In this document: one piece after another, positions 43,584 through 52,334 of the stretch
How the letters are laid out: each line of letters begins with the position of its first letter
Position numbering within the stretch: position 1 is the first letter of the stretch
Origin: Hyphomicrobiales bacterium
GTDB lineage: Bacteria > Pseudomonadota > Alphaproteobacteria > Rhizobiales > Beijerinckiaceae
Direction: 5' to 3'
Assembly: GCA_017302635.1 (NCBI GenBank)
Contig: JAFLCX010000002.1
Coordinates: forward strand, 682,501-746,500
Length of the DNA stretch: 64,000 nt
Position numbers and translations under genes: made by a program
The notes under the pieces: model-generated
Told to the model about the DNA's origin: nothing
The model's database searches: none
What the model saw: only the letters and a program-made list of their open reading frames with translations

Positions 43584-44488
43584 ACGCCCACCTCCGCTTC
43601 CACGGCTTCCACCTCGTCATCGGGCACGCCAAGGTAGGCGGCCACGACCTTCGGATCGGATTTCACCTGCTCCGGCGTGCCGTCGGCGATCTTGGTGCCA
43701 TAGTCGAGCACCACCACGTGGTCGGAAATCTGCATCACCACGCTCATATCGTGTTCGATGAGAAGGAGGGATGTGCCGTGATCCTCGCGGATCGACATCA
43801 GCAGTGTGTTGAGTTCCAGGCTCTCTTTCGGGTTGAGGCCTGCAGCGGGCTCATCGAGGCACAGGAGCACCGGATCCGTGCACATCGCGCGCGCAATCTC
43901 GAGCCGGCGTTGATCGCCATAGGGCAGATCACCGGCAGGATCGTCGGCGCGGTCGATCAGCTTGGTTTTCTCGAGCCAGTATTTCGCTTTCTCGATCGCC
44001 CCATTTTCAGCCCGGCGGAACCCGGCCAGGCCGAAGAGCCCGCCAAGGGTCCAGTTCGAGGCGGTCATCAGCGGGTTGTGCTGTGCAACCATCAGGTTTT
44101 CGAGCACGGTCATGCCCGAAAAGAGACGGATGTTCTGGAAGGTGCGCGCCACATGCGCCTTGGCCGAGATCTGGAAATCCGGCATCCGCTCGAGGAGGAA
44201 GAGCGATCCATCGGCACCGCGATAGGCGCCGTGGTCGCTATCGGTCAGCGCCTCGATATGCTGCGCGAAATCAAGATTGCCGTGACGCAGCGCGATCCGC
44301 CCCACCGTCGGCTTGTAGAAGCCGGTGATGCAGTTGAACACGGTGGTCTTGCCCGCGCCGTTGGGGCCGATCAGGGCCGTGATGTCGCCGCGGCCGGCCG
44401 AGAACGACAGATCGTTCACGGCCACAAGGCCGCCGAAGCGCATGGTGAGGTTCTCGACCTTGAGAACCGGATCATGAAGGGAACGCAT
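43580..44488 (-). CDS. livG: Branched-chain-type amino acid ABC transporter ATPase LivG
   Basis: The second ATPase, 302 residues. It shows LTMRFGGLVAVNDLSFSAGRGDITALIGPNGAGKTT (Walker A), the Liv-specific ARTFQNIRLFSGMTVLENLMVAQH, the signature LPYGDQRRLEIARAM and Walker B LLCLDEPAAGLNP. LivG normally has about 255 residues; the extra length is an insertion around residues 65-95 (DFAQHIEALTDSDHGAYRGADGS) and a longer acidic tail. The ATG at 44488 overlaps the livM stop by one base. Confidence 0.95.
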   Translation of the reverse strand: MRSLHDPVLKVENLTMRFGGLVAVNDLSFSAGRGDITALIGPNGAGKTTVFNCITGFYKPTVGRIALRHGNLDFAQHIEALTDSDHGAYRGADGSLFLLERMPDFQISAKAHVARTFQNIRLFSGMTVLENLMVAQHNPLMTASNWTLGGLFGLAGFRRAENGAIEKAKYWLEKTKLIDRADDPAGDLPYGDQRRLEIARAMCTDPVLLCLDEPAAGLNPKESLELNTLLMSIREDHGTSLLLIEHDMSVVMQISDHVVVLDYGTKIADGTPEQVKSDPKVVAAYLGVPDDEVEAVEAEVGV

Positions 44489-45924
44489 CAGCCGTGTCCT
44501 TCTTTGACGTGATCCGAAGACACGGATTTCTTTTCTTTCAGGAAGACGGACGGCTCGCGCACCGAGATCAGCCCGCGCGGCTTCCACAGCATCATCAGCA
44601 CCATGCACAGGCCAAAGATCAGCATGCGGTACTGCGCAGGGTCGAAATTCGGGCCGAAAATCACCTTCAGCGCATCGAGTTCGCGCAGCAGTTCCACACC
44701 GCCGACGAGCAGGATCGAGGCAATCACGACACCCATCAGGCTGCCCATGCCGCCCAGCACCACAATGGCGAGGATCTGCGCGCTCTCGAGGAACACGAAG
44801 CTCTCCGGCGAGATGAAGCCTTGCCGAGCCGCGAAGAACGCACCGGCAAAACCGCCAAACATCGCACCGATCGCGAAGGCCGTGAGCTTGGTGTTCACGG
44901 TGTTGATGCCGAGCGACCGGCAGGCAATTTCGTCTTCGCGCAGGGCCTCCCACGCCCGCCCGACCGGAAGCCGCCGCAACCGCGCGGAGACGAAGGCCGT
45001 AATCAGAGCCAGGATCAGGATGAGGTAGAAGAGGAAGATCGTGCGATAGATGGGCGTGAATTCAAGCCCGAACCGCGCCGCGAAACCCGTATCGCTCGCG
45101 TTGAACGGCACGCCGAAGAAGCTTGGTCGCGGGATCGAGGATATCCCCGCGTAGCCGTTCGAGAATTCGACCCAGTTGATCAGAACGAGGCGGATGATCT
45201 CGCCGAAAGCCAGCGTCACAATCGCGAGGTAATCGCCGCGCAGGCGGAGCACCGGGAAGCCGAGAATGACGCCCCAGAAGGCCGCGAGGATCCCCGCGAT
45301 CGGCAGGCAGATCCAGAAAGCCCAGAGTGGCCAGAAGGTGGAGCCCATATGGGCTGCCATGAAGAGCTTCACCGGCTCGCTGGTCGCGAGAAGCGCATAG
45401 GAATACGCGCCAACCGCGTAGAAGGCCACATAGCCGAGGTCGAGCAGGCCCGCGAGGCCCACGACAATGTTCAACCCCCAGCCCAGCATGATGTAGATGA
45501 GAATCTGGATGCCGAAATTGTCGATCCACTTGATCGCGCCCTGCGGTCCGGCGGTGTAGAGCACCATCAGCGGATAGGCGAAGAGGAAGCCGACAAAGAC
45601 CGGCAAGCCGTATTTCTCGACCCAAAGCGCGGTATTCGATTTCGCCGCCTTGGCCTTCTTCGCTTCGGGCGGACGCGCATCACGGACCGCGATGATATAG
45701 CCGATTGTCAGACGCCCGACAAATACCGCCGCCAGGATCAGCGCCAGGAGGCCGGGGCGGAGCACCAGGATCATCTGGTTGTTGAGTGATTGATCGGTCT
45801 TCACGCCGATCAACAGGCCGAACAGGCCGAGTGCCACCAATGTTGCAAGAATGGCATCCGTGAACAGGCGCGAGAAGTCGATTTTCGGCTGCGCCTGAGC
45901 CATCGAGGACGTTACGCTGGTCAT
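44488..45924 (-). CDS. livM: Branched-chain-type amino acid ABC transporter permease LivM
   Basis: One of two permeases, 478 residues with about ten hydrophobic helices. Typical LivM segments are GLNIVVGLAGLLDLGYVAFYAVGAYSYALL, LRLRGDYLAIVTLAFGEIIRLVLIN, GRAWEALREDEIACRSLGINTVNTKLTAFAIGAMFGGFAGAF and VVLGGMGSLMGVVIAS. The N-terminal 110 residues with an additional pair of helices make it longer than many homologues but similar to the high-affinity LivM form. livH lies one base upstream; livG overlaps downstream. Confidence 0.95.
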   Translation of the reverse strand: MTSVTSSMAQAQPKIDFSRLFTDAILATLVALGLFGLLIGVKTDQSLNNQMILVLRPGLLALILAAVFVGRLTIGYIIAVRDARPPEAKKAKAAKSNTALWVEKYGLPVFVGFLFAYPLMVLYTAGPQGAIKWIDNFGIQILIYIMLGWGLNIVVGLAGLLDLGYVAFYAVGAYSYALLATSEPVKLFMAAHMGSTFWPLWAFWICLPIAGILAAFWGVILGFPVLRLRGDYLAIVTLAFGEIIRLVLINWVEFSNGYAGISSIPRPSFFGVPFNASDTGFAARFGLEFTPIYRTIFLFYLILILALITAFVSARLRRLPVGRAWEALREDEIACRSLGINTVNTKLTAFAIGAMFGGFAGAFFAARQGFISPESFVFLESAQILAIVVLGGMGSLMGVVIASILLVGGVELLRELDALKVIFGPNFDPAQYRMLIFGLCMVLMMLWKPRGLISVREPSVFLKEKKSVSSDHVKEGHG

Positions 45925-45925
45925 C

Positions 45926-46849
45926 TTACACCTTCTCGACTTCGGGTTTGCCGAGCAGGCCCTGCGGCATGAAAATCAGCACGATGGCCAGGATCGAGAA
46001 CGAGGCGACATCCTTGTAATCAATCGAAAAATAACCGGACCAGAGCGTCTCGATCAACCCGATCAGCAATCCGCCGAGCACCGCGCCGGGCAGGGAGCCG
46101 ATGCCGCCGAGCACAGCGGCCGTGAAGGCCTTCACGCCCGGCACGAAGCCATCGGAGAACACCACGACGCCGTAATAATTGAGGAAGAGCGTGCCCGCGA
46201 CGGCAGCCAGAGCCGCGCCCATGATGAAGGTGATCGAGATCGTGCGGTCGACATTGATGCCGAGGAGCGCGGCCATTTTCTGGTCCTGCTCGCAAGCCCG
46301 CTGGGCGCGACCGAGCGGTGTTTTCTGCACGATGTACCAGAAGATGCCGAGCAGCACGGCCGTCGTCACCATGATGAGGATCTGCTTGTAGGAAATCGCG
46401 ACCGCGAAGCCGTCCTTCTCGAACAGCACGATCACGTCGCGCATCACCGGCGGAATGGGCTTGTTGCGCGGTCCCTGGGCAACCTGCACGAAATTCATCA
46501 GCAGGATGGACATGCCGATCGCCGAAATCAGCGGCGCGAGACGGAAGGAACCGCGCAGCTTGCGGTAGGCGACGCGCTCGATCGTCCAGTTGTAGAGCGA
46601 TGTGACAAACATCGAGACCAGAAGGGCCGCGACCAGCGCCAGAAACACCACGCCACCGGAAAGCCCGGCCAGTGCGGTCACCGCCATGAAGACGATCAAG
46701 GCCACGAAGGCAGAAATCATGAAAACATCGCCATGGGCGAAGTTCACCATGCCGATGATGCCGAAAACCATCGTGTAGCCGATGGCGATGAGACCGTAGA
46801 CCGCGCCGAGCGACAGCCCATTGATCACCTGTTGAACGAAAACGTCCAT
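45926..46849 (-). CDS. livH: Branched-chain-type amino acid ABC transporter permease LivH
   Basis: The other permease, 307 residues with eight hydrophobic helices. It starts FVQQVINGLSLGAVYGLIAIGYTMVFGIIGMVNFAHGDVFM and has the family's TPLGRAQRACEQDQKMAALLGINVDRTISITFIMGAALAAVAG and VLGGIGSLPGAVLGG. The ATG at 46849 has GAGGGA upstream. It is the first gene of the transporter operon. The 295 bases before it (46850-47144), between livH and the epimerase gene, contain no gene and no site that I can defend. Confidence 0.95.
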   Translation of the reverse strand: MDVFVQQVINGLSLGAVYGLIAIGYTMVFGIIGMVNFAHGDVFMISAFVALIVFMAVTALAGLSGGVVFLALVAALLVSMFVTSLYNWTIERVAYRKLRGSFRLAPLISAIGMSILLMNFVQVAQGPRNKPIPPVMRDVIVLFEKDGFAVAISYKQILIMVTTAVLLGIFWYIVQKTPLGRAQRACEQDQKMAALLGINVDRTISITFIMGAALAAVAGTLFLNYYGVVVFSDGFVPGVKAFTAAVLGGIGSLPGAVLGGLLIGLIETLWSGYFSIDYKDVASFSILAIVLIFMPQGLLGKPEVEKV

Positions 46850-47144
46850 TCCCTCACGCCCCTCCCTCAAGGCCAGTTTCGCGGAATCGCCAAAACCCTG
46901 CCTTGTCCCTGCCTTGTGCACGCCCCGCCTTCTCGATGCGGAGATCCTTCATGCGGATTTCGTGCCAAATGCCTGATCCCGCTCCCGAGGGCTCCGACAT
47001 TTCCCGAACGCTATCAGCGAGTTTCACCGGCTGCAATCGGGTGCGTGGAAAGTGGCGGAAGCGTGGCGCGGCATCAATCCCGAAAAATGGCAATTTGACA
47101 GTGGATTTCTCTAAACTTTGCCACTCTGACTAGATTTATCTCTG

Positions 47145-48158
47145 TCACTTCTGCCGATCTGCCAGAACGAACCCGCGCGCGAAGGGGTCATGATCATCGA
47201 CAAAAATCGTGTTTAACCCGGTCATGACCGCCCAACCCTCGATGGACGGGATAATCGCCGGGAACGAACCGACCTGCGTTTCGGCCTCGATCCGCGCCGT
47301 GAACAGCGATCCGATGATGCTTTCATGCACGAAAGCCTCGCCGGGCCTGATGCGTCCTTTCGCCGCCCATTGAGCAAGACGAGCCGAAGTCCCGGTGCCG
47401 CAAGGGCTGCGGTCTATGGCCTTGTCGCCGTAGAAAACCGCATTGCGCGCGGTGGCGCCGGGCACCGTCGGAGCGCCGGTCCAGAGAACATGGCGGCATC
47501 CGCGGATGGCAGGGTTTTCCGGGTGGACACATTCCAGTGTTGCGTTCACCGCTGCGCGCACGGCCGGTGACCATCGCAGGATGTCGGAAGGGTTTACATC
47601 GGCAACGTCGCGGAAGGTCGGTTGAGGATCGACGATCGCGTAGAAATTCCCCCCATAGGAAAGATCGACCGTGAGCGGCCCGAAGCCCTTCACATCGAGT
47701 TGCACGCCCTCGCGATAGAGGAAGGAAGGGATGTTGATGAGCTTCACGCTCGTGATCCGCCCGGCTTCCTCGGTGAAATACGCCTCGACGACACCGGCCG
47801 GCGTATCGAGACGCAGCTTGCCCGGTGTCGCAGCTTTCACCAGTCCCTGTTCCAGCGCGAATGTCACGGTGCCGATGGTGCCGTGCCCGCACATGGGCAG
47901 GCAGCCCGATGTCTCGATGAACAGGATCGCGATGTCGCAATCGGGCCGTGTCGCGGGGTAGAGGATCGAGCCGGACATCATGTCATGCCCACGCGGCTCG
48001 AACATCAGGGCCGTTCGGATCCAGTCGTAACGTGCAATGAAATCGTCACGCTTCTCGCTCATGGTGGCGCCATTGAGCACCGGCCCGCCGCCGACAACCA
48101 TGCGGACCGGGTTGCCGCAAGTGTGTCCATCAACACAGAAAAACGTATGTCTTGCCAT
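47145..48158 (-). CDS. Proline racemase family, probable 4-hydroxyproline 2-epimerase
   Basis: A 337-residue member of the proline racemase family. Both catalytic cysteines are present: Cys90 in LPMCGHGTIG and Cys253 in SPCGTGTSAR, which favours a two-base racemase or epimerase over the dehydratase branch that has Thr or Ser in place of one. The head FFCVDGHTCGNPVRMVVGG is typical of 4-hydroxyproline 2-epimerases, which turn trans-4-L-hydroxyproline into cis-4-D-hydroxyproline. Proline racemase or a 3-hydroxyproline role cannot be ruled out. It lies 27 bases after the aconitase X small part and upstream of the liv operon. Confidence 0.83.
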   Translation of the reverse strand: MARHTFFCVDGHTCGNPVRMVVGGGPVLNGATMSEKRDDFIARYDWIRTALMFEPRGHDMMSGSILYPATRPDCDIAILFIETSGCLPMCGHGTIGTVTFALEQGLVKAATPGKLRLDTPAGVVEAYFTEEAGRITSVKLINIPSFLYREGVQLDVKGFGPLTVDLSYGGNFYAIVDPQPTFRDVADVNPSDILRWSPAVRAAVNATLECVHPENPAIRGCRHVLWTGAPTVPGATARNAVFYGDKAIDRSPCGTGTSARLAQWAAKGRIRPGEAFVHESIIGSLFTARIEAETQVGSFPAIIPSIEGWAVMTGLNTIFVDDHDPFARGFVLADRQK

Positions 48159-48185
48159 CTGGGTATTGCGTCTTCTTGATTCAGT

Positions 48186-48605
48186 TCAGGAGGTTATCGA
48201 GCCATCCACAGCGATCGAGATCGGGCCGGAGGGTAACTGCGCCTGCAAGCTCGTCGCAAGTCGGAAAGCGGGCGGTGCCTCCCAGCCCATTTCGCGCCCC
48301 ACGACACAACCGATGAGGAGGATGGCGTCCGGCTCGTGCAGCAGCAAGGCTTTCGGCGCGATGCGCAGGCGGATCAGCTCCAGAAGCACGGCGGAGGACG
48401 ATGAGGAGCCGATCGTGCCGGGAAGTGCGAGGATGACGTCGCTGATAATCTGGCCGCATTCCGGGTGCCGCACCTGAATGATCCGGCCTGTCGCGGGGTC
48501 GACACCACCCCAGAACGACAGGGGGGCGGAGAGTTTCATCACAGGCGCGGTGATCGTCTGTGTGATCGCAATCAGCGGCTCGGCGCGGGTAAGAACCTTT
48601 ATCAT
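48186..48605 (-). CDS. Aconitase X swivel domain (small subunit, DUF126)
   Basis: A 139-residue protein matching the swivelling domain of aconitase X: KLSAPLSFWGGVDPATGRIIQVRHPECGQIISDVILALPGTIGSSSSSAVLLELIRLRIAPKALLLHEPDAILLIG. In bacterial and archaeal relatives it pairs with the catalytic part to form enzymes such as cis-3-hydroxy-L-proline dehydratase or mevalonate-5-phosphate dehydratase. Its start overlaps the stop of the catalytic-subunit gene by 4 bases. Hydroxyproline dehydratase is favoured here because of the adjacent epimerase. Confidence 0.87.
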   Translation of the reverse strand: MIKVLTRAEPLIAITQTITAPVMKLSAPLSFWGGVDPATGRIIQVRHPECGQIISDVILALPGTIGSSSSSAVLLELIRLRIAPKALLLHEPDAILLIGCVVGREMGWEAPPAFRLATSLQAQLPSGPISIAVDGSITS

Positions 48606-49855
48606 GACCAGCCCCGTGCATCCGTCGCGAGTTCACCCGAAACGGCCCCCTCGATGCATTCCGCGAGGCTGCCATAGCGGACGGCATAGCCGGTGTTGCC
48701 GGGCGCGTAATGCGCGAACTTGCCGGAATTGGTCAGGAGCGTTCCGGCGATCTCGGCAAGCATCGGTGTGACGACGATGCAGGTATCGGTCACAAGCGTC
48801 ACGCCCGTGTTGATGAGCGATTGCCGTTCGTCGGGCCTCAGCGCCAGCAGGGCGTGCCGCCCGGTGCAGGCATAGAACGGGCGAGCCACAGACCTCCCTG
48901 CGAGCCGCGCGATCACTTCGCGCAGTTCATCCGTGGAGCAATGCGGTGAACCGATCGCAACAGCGTCGATGCGCGTGGCGCTGGTTGTTGAGAGGCCGCT
49001 GCGCGCTTTCGCGAGCCGTTCCGGCGTGACCGGGATGACGGGCAGATTCTCGACCCCGCCAGCAACCGTTGCGAGATCGGGCGCCTCGGGCGTCACGCCG
49101 AGAATGTGAAACAACCCCACCGCACCAGCTGAGGCGGCCGCGGCGCCAAAGGCTTTCAGCCGGTCTTCGGTTGCAAAGCCTGAGAGGCCGGTGACAACGC
49201 CGACCGCCGTGCCCGCCTCCTGTCCATAAAGCGTGCCGATCACGGGCCAGAACACATCCGAGTCGCGAAGGCTGGCACTGAGGCCCGAGCAATCGAGCAC
49301 GAAGGTCGCAAGACGATTCTCGGGCCTGTGGAGCCCGTAATAGGGCGCGCGGCCAGCAATGGCGCAGGCAATATCGAGAAAATCGCCATAGCGATTGGTG
49401 CGAGCCCCCAGAACCGAATTGCAGAATGCGACAGCGTTGGACTCGCCCCAGGCGACATCGCTGCCCAAAGCAGGCCGATGCCCGGCCTGATAGGGTGCGC
49501 AGGTCCAGGAAGGCGTGCAGCCCATCGACTCGTAAGCGCGCATCAGACGATAGGCCATATCGTGCTGATGCGGGGATAGCCGCGTTTTTGCACCGCACGA
49601 GAGGTCCAGTGCGCCGACATTCAGCGTCGCTGGAATCGCGACGCGCCCGCCCAGCTGCACCAGCTTTTCGGCGAAAAGAGTGCCGGAATCGCCGTGATAC
49701 AGCGCTCCGTCGATATGGGCCGAGGAGACAGGAACCAGCTTTTCGGCTCCCATCAGGCGAGCGGTTTCCGCAACAATCCGGATGGCCAGTGCCGTTGCTT
49801 CGCCCGCTTCGCCAGCGAGCATGGAATGCTCGATCACCGTGAGAGAAAGGCTCAT
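48602..49855 (-). CDS. Aconitase X catalytic domain (large subunit, DUF521)
   Basis: A 417-residue aconitase X catalytic subunit. Family segments include ETARLMGAEKLVPVSSAHIDGALYHGDSG, IPATLNVGALDLS, SMGCTPSWTCAPYQAGHRPALGSDVAWGESNAVAFCNSVLGARTNRYGD, and IAIGSPHCSTDE-like and FAHYAPGNTGYAVRYGSLAECIEGA regions. The cysteines near residues 112, 118 and 144, and Cys307 in GSPHCST, could hold the iron-sulfur cluster. Neighbouring epimerase and DapA-family genes point to a cis-3-hydroxy-L-proline dehydratase. The start overlaps the stop of an unknown exported-protein gene by 4 bases. Confidence 0.87.
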   Translation of the reverse strand: MSLSLTVIEHSMLAGEAGEATALAIRIVAETARLMGAEKLVPVSSAHIDGALYHGDSGTLFAEKLVQLGGRVAIPATLNVGALDLSCGAKTRLSPHQHDMAYRLMRAYESMGCTPSWTCAPYQAGHRPALGSDVAWGESNAVAFCNSVLGARTNRYGDFLDIACAIAGRAPYYGLHRPENRLATFVLDCSGLSASLRDSDVFWPVIGTLYGQEAGTAVGVVTGLSGFATEDRLKAFGAAAASAGAVGLFHILGVTPEAPDLATVAGGVENLPVIPVTPERLAKARSGLSTTSATRIDAVAIGSPHCSTDELREVIARLAGRSVARPFYACTGRHALLALRPDERQSLINTGVTLVTDTCIVVTPMLAEIAGTLLTNSGKFAHYAPGNTGYAVRYGSLAECIEGAVSGELATDARGWS

Positions 49856-50694
49856 CGCGCGCAGGCTTTCCGGAGGCGCGTGACGGTGCCTGTCATCTGG
49901 TCATTCGGGTTGTTGCTCTTGCCCGCCCCGGCTTTTGCCGTGTAACTGTCCCTCGCGACGAAGCGGCCGGAATCGCCTTTCCAATCGATGGTGTAGGTGC
50001 CACCGCCAGTCCATTGTGCTCCGTAGGCCTTGCCGCCCTGGGTGAACGTGCCGCTTGAAACCGATTGTGGCGTGAACACCATCGCAACTCCTGCAAATTC
50101 GCCTTTGGGCCGGACATTGAAGGGTTTGTCGATCCCGCAGAATTCGGTCTCGATCTGAAAATAGGGGCCGGTGGAAGTCTTAAGGTGATAGGCGCGCGGA
50201 CAGAGCTTTTCGACGAATTCCTGCAGCGCCTGCTTGAGCTTCTCGATCAGTTCATCCGGGTTATTGGACGACGAACCCTTGTGGGACGAGACAATTTCAC
50301 CGGTCTTGGTATCCGTGACATTGACCGTCCAACTGATCCCGCTCCCTGTCGTCTCCGCATGGCCAGTGACCCGATAGGTTGTCTCGATGAAATTCGGCAC
50401 GACGCGTTTGGACTGATCGAAATGCGGAGATTTCTGCAACTCGAGTTCTTTCAGGATTTCTGCGCGCCGCTTGAGTTCAACAACGTGGAGATTGCAGTCC
50501 TTGTTATCAGGGCTCTGCAGCATGGGCACAAGATCGGTGACCATCAAGTCAGAGATGCCGCGCCCGAGCACATCGTTAGGCCCCGTCGCGGTGAAATGGT
50601 CGAAACCGATTCCGCGCGGCGACGTTGCCAGAGCGGGAAAAGAAGGGCCGATCAAGAACAGCAGGAGAACAAACGGGCGGAGCGGCGCAATCAT
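49852..50694 (-). CDS. Unknown exported protein coupled to the aconitase X genes
   Basis: A 280-residue protein with a signal peptide (about residues 1-23, hydrophobic run FVLLLFLIGPSFPALA). The first mature half (GISDLMVTDLVPMLQ; KRRAEILKELELQKSPHFDQS; VTGHAETTGSGISWTVNVTDTKTGEIV) recalls the sequence style of exported CsgG/TolB-like proteins. The second half is beta-rich with paired cysteines and no family I know. The ATG at 50694 has AGGGAG nine bases upstream; a GTG at 50712 is in frame. It sits between the DapA-family gene (61 bases upstream) and the aconitase X large subunit (4-base overlap), an odd place for a secreted protein. Confidence 0.72.
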   Translation of the reverse strand: MIAPLRPFVLLLFLIGPSFPALATSPRGIGFDHFTATGPNDVLGRGISDLMVTDLVPMLQSPDNKDCNLHVVELKRRAEILKELELQKSPHFDQSKRVVPNFIETTYRVTGHAETTGSGISWTVNVTDTKTGEIVSSHKGSSSNNPDELIEKLKQALQEFVEKLCPRAYHLKTSTGPYFQIETEFCGIDKPFNVRPKGEFAGVAMVFTPQSVSSGTFTQGGKAYGAQWTGGGTYTIDWKGDSGRFVARDSYTAKAGAGKSNNPNDQMTGTVTRLRKACAR

Positions 50695-50755
50695 CTTCCC
50701 GATCTCCCTCACACGCTTTGCATGATGGCCTCCGCTTTCAGGCTTGTCGAGAGCC

Positions 50756-51664
50756 TCAAGGCAGTTTCGGCCGCGTGGCGAGCGCGGCCTTCACGATCCG
50801 CTCGACATGCGTGCGGGCCTCGCCCTGAAGCGCCAGTCGTGGAGCGCGGACGCGATCATTGCCTCCGGTCACAAGAGCTTCGACGAGCTTGATGTTCTGC
50901 ACCAGCTGCGGCGTGACATCGAGCGTGAGGAGTGGTTCGAACCAGCGGTAAATATCGCGGGCAGCGGCAAATTTTCCGCTCTCCGCGAGTTTCCAGATCG
51001 CGACGGTCTCTTTCGGAAAAGCGCAGACGAGGCCCGCCACCCAGCCCACGGCGCCCATCGCCTGGGCTTCGAGCGCGAGGTTATCAACCCCGCAAAACAG
51101 CGCGTAGCGATGTCCGGTCATATTGATGATCCGCGTGATGCGGCGCACATCATCGGAGCTTTCCTTGATTGCGACGAAAAGCGGCTCGTCCGCGAGGTCC
51201 GCGAACATCTCGGGTGTGATGTCCACGCCATAACCCACCGGGTTGTTGTAGAGCATGACCGGGAGGCCGCCCGCGCGCGCGGCCGAGCGATAATGCGTCA
51301 TCGTTTCGCGTGGGGTGGATTTGTAGGGAACGCCCGGCAGCACCATGAAGCCGGCCGCGCCGAGCTTTGCGCCGGCTTCGGCCATCCGGCACGCGCGTGC
51401 GGTCGAACCTTCGACCACGGTCAGCAGCACGGGGACTTTGCCCTCGGCGACATCAAGCGCCACCTTGAGGATCTCCAGTTTCTCCTCGAATTCGAGTGTA
51501 GAGGCTTCGCCCAGCGAACCACACACGATCAATCCGTCGACCCCGGCATCCATCTGGAGCCGGAAAGCCCGGGTCATCTCGCGGGTGTCCAGACCATCCT
51601 TGCGGTCGAATTTTGTCGTGACGGCAGGGAACACCCCGCGCCACGCCACTTTCCTGCGCGCCAT
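50756..51664 (-). CDS. DapA-family Schiff-base lyase/deaminase, probable 1-pyrroline-4-hydroxy-2-carboxylate deaminase type
   Basis: A 302-residue TIM-barrel enzyme of the dihydrodipicolinate synthase family. The Schiff-base lysine is Lys167 (FVAIKESSDD) and the relay tyrosine is Tyr139 (LYNNP). The phosphate/carboxylate loop reads GSLGEAST (49-56) instead of the GTTGE of true DapA, so it is not a lysine-pathway enzyme. In the trans-4-hydroxyproline pathway a DapA-family deaminase makes 2-oxoglutarate semialdehyde from 1-pyrroline-4-hydroxy-2-carboxylate, fitting the neighbouring epimerase. It is the first gene of the leftward catabolic run. Confidence 0.82.
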   Translation of the reverse strand: MARRKVAWRGVFPAVTTKFDRKDGLDTREMTRAFRLQMDAGVDGLIVCGSLGEASTLEFEEKLEILKVALDVAEGKVPVLLTVVEGSTARACRMAEAGAKLGAAGFMVLPGVPYKSTPRETMTHYRSAARAGGLPVMLYNNPVGYGVDITPEMFADLADEPLFVAIKESSDDVRRITRIINMTGHRYALFCGVDNLALEAQAMGAVGWVAGLVCAFPKETVAIWKLAESGKFAAARDIYRWFEPLLTLDVTPQLVQNIKLVEALVTGGNDRVRAPRLALQGEARTHVERIVKAALATRPKLP

Positions 51665-51803
51665 CTCTCTCTCCGTTTCTTATATTTTTCAGCGAGATTG
51701 CGCCCGATCGGGCATGGTGGCAATGCGGATTGATCCGCATTTCCCCTTGCAGTTTTGCGAAGAAGGCTCACATGGGAAGCCAGATCGAGAAGGATTGTTG
51801 CGC

Positions 51804-52334
51804 GTGTCCTCCCACCCCATGCCGGCCCCCACCGAGGCGAGCCCCGCCGCGATTGCTTTTCGTGAGGCGATGAGCCGCGTCTCCGGCGCCGTGCATGTCG
51901 TGGCAACCGACGGGAAAGCCGGGCGAGGGGGGTTCACCGCCACCGCGGTCACCTCGGTTTCGGACTCGCCGCCGAGTTTGCTGGTCTGCATCAACGCGAC
52001 CAGTCGGACCGCGAAAATGCTGAAAGAGAACGGCGTATTCTCGGTCAATACGCTCGCCGCCGGGCATATCGAGATTGCCCGCCATTTCGCGCGTTCCGGG
52101 CTTTCGATGGATGAGCGTTTCGCGCGCGGCCGGTGGGAGGCCGGGCCGGGTGGCGCCCCGCTGCTGGTCGACGCCCTCGCGGTTTTCGCCCTGAAGGTCG
52201 CGGATCTGCGGCAGATCGGCAGTCATTTCGTGGTGGTGGGTGAAGTGCTCGCAGCCCAGGCCGGGACGGATGATGAGCCATTGGTCTATCACCGGCGGGG
52301 CTATCGCATCCTGCATGATACGGACCATGCCTGA
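51804..52334 (+). CDS. Flavin reductase (HpaC/RutF-like)
   Basis: A 176-residue FMN-binding split-barrel flavin reductase that would supply reduced flavin to a monooxygenase. Seen: FREAMSRVSGAVHVVATDGKAGRGGFTATAVTSVSDSPPSLLVCINATSRTAKMLKENGVFSVNTL, the classic motif in which GFTATAV and PPSLLVC contact the flavin, and HFVVVGEVL near the end. The GTG at 51804 follows AAGGA at 9 bases; ATG 51819 is an alternative. No monooxygenase gene is adjacent. It overlaps the next gene by 8 bases and is divergent from the DapA-family gene. Confidence 0.87.
   Translation: MSSHPMPAPTEASPAAIAFREAMSRVSGAVHVVATDGKAGRGGFTATAVTSVSDSPPSLLVCINATSRTAKMLKENGVFSVNTLAAGHIEIARHFARSGLSMDERFARGRWEAGPGGAPLLVDALAVFALKVADLRQIGSHFVVVGEVLAAQAGTDDEPLVYHRRGYRILHDTDHA

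Noticed and set aside
44494..45789. A 430-codon frame antisense to livM
   Set aside because: Its product is extremely rich in Glu, Arg, His and Gln, a typical mirror of a hydrophobic permease. LivM on the minus strand is unambiguous.
47010..47036. A minus-strand TTGCAG ... GATAGC pair as a livH promoter
   Set aside because: The spacing (15 bases) and both hexamers are poor, so I would not defend it.
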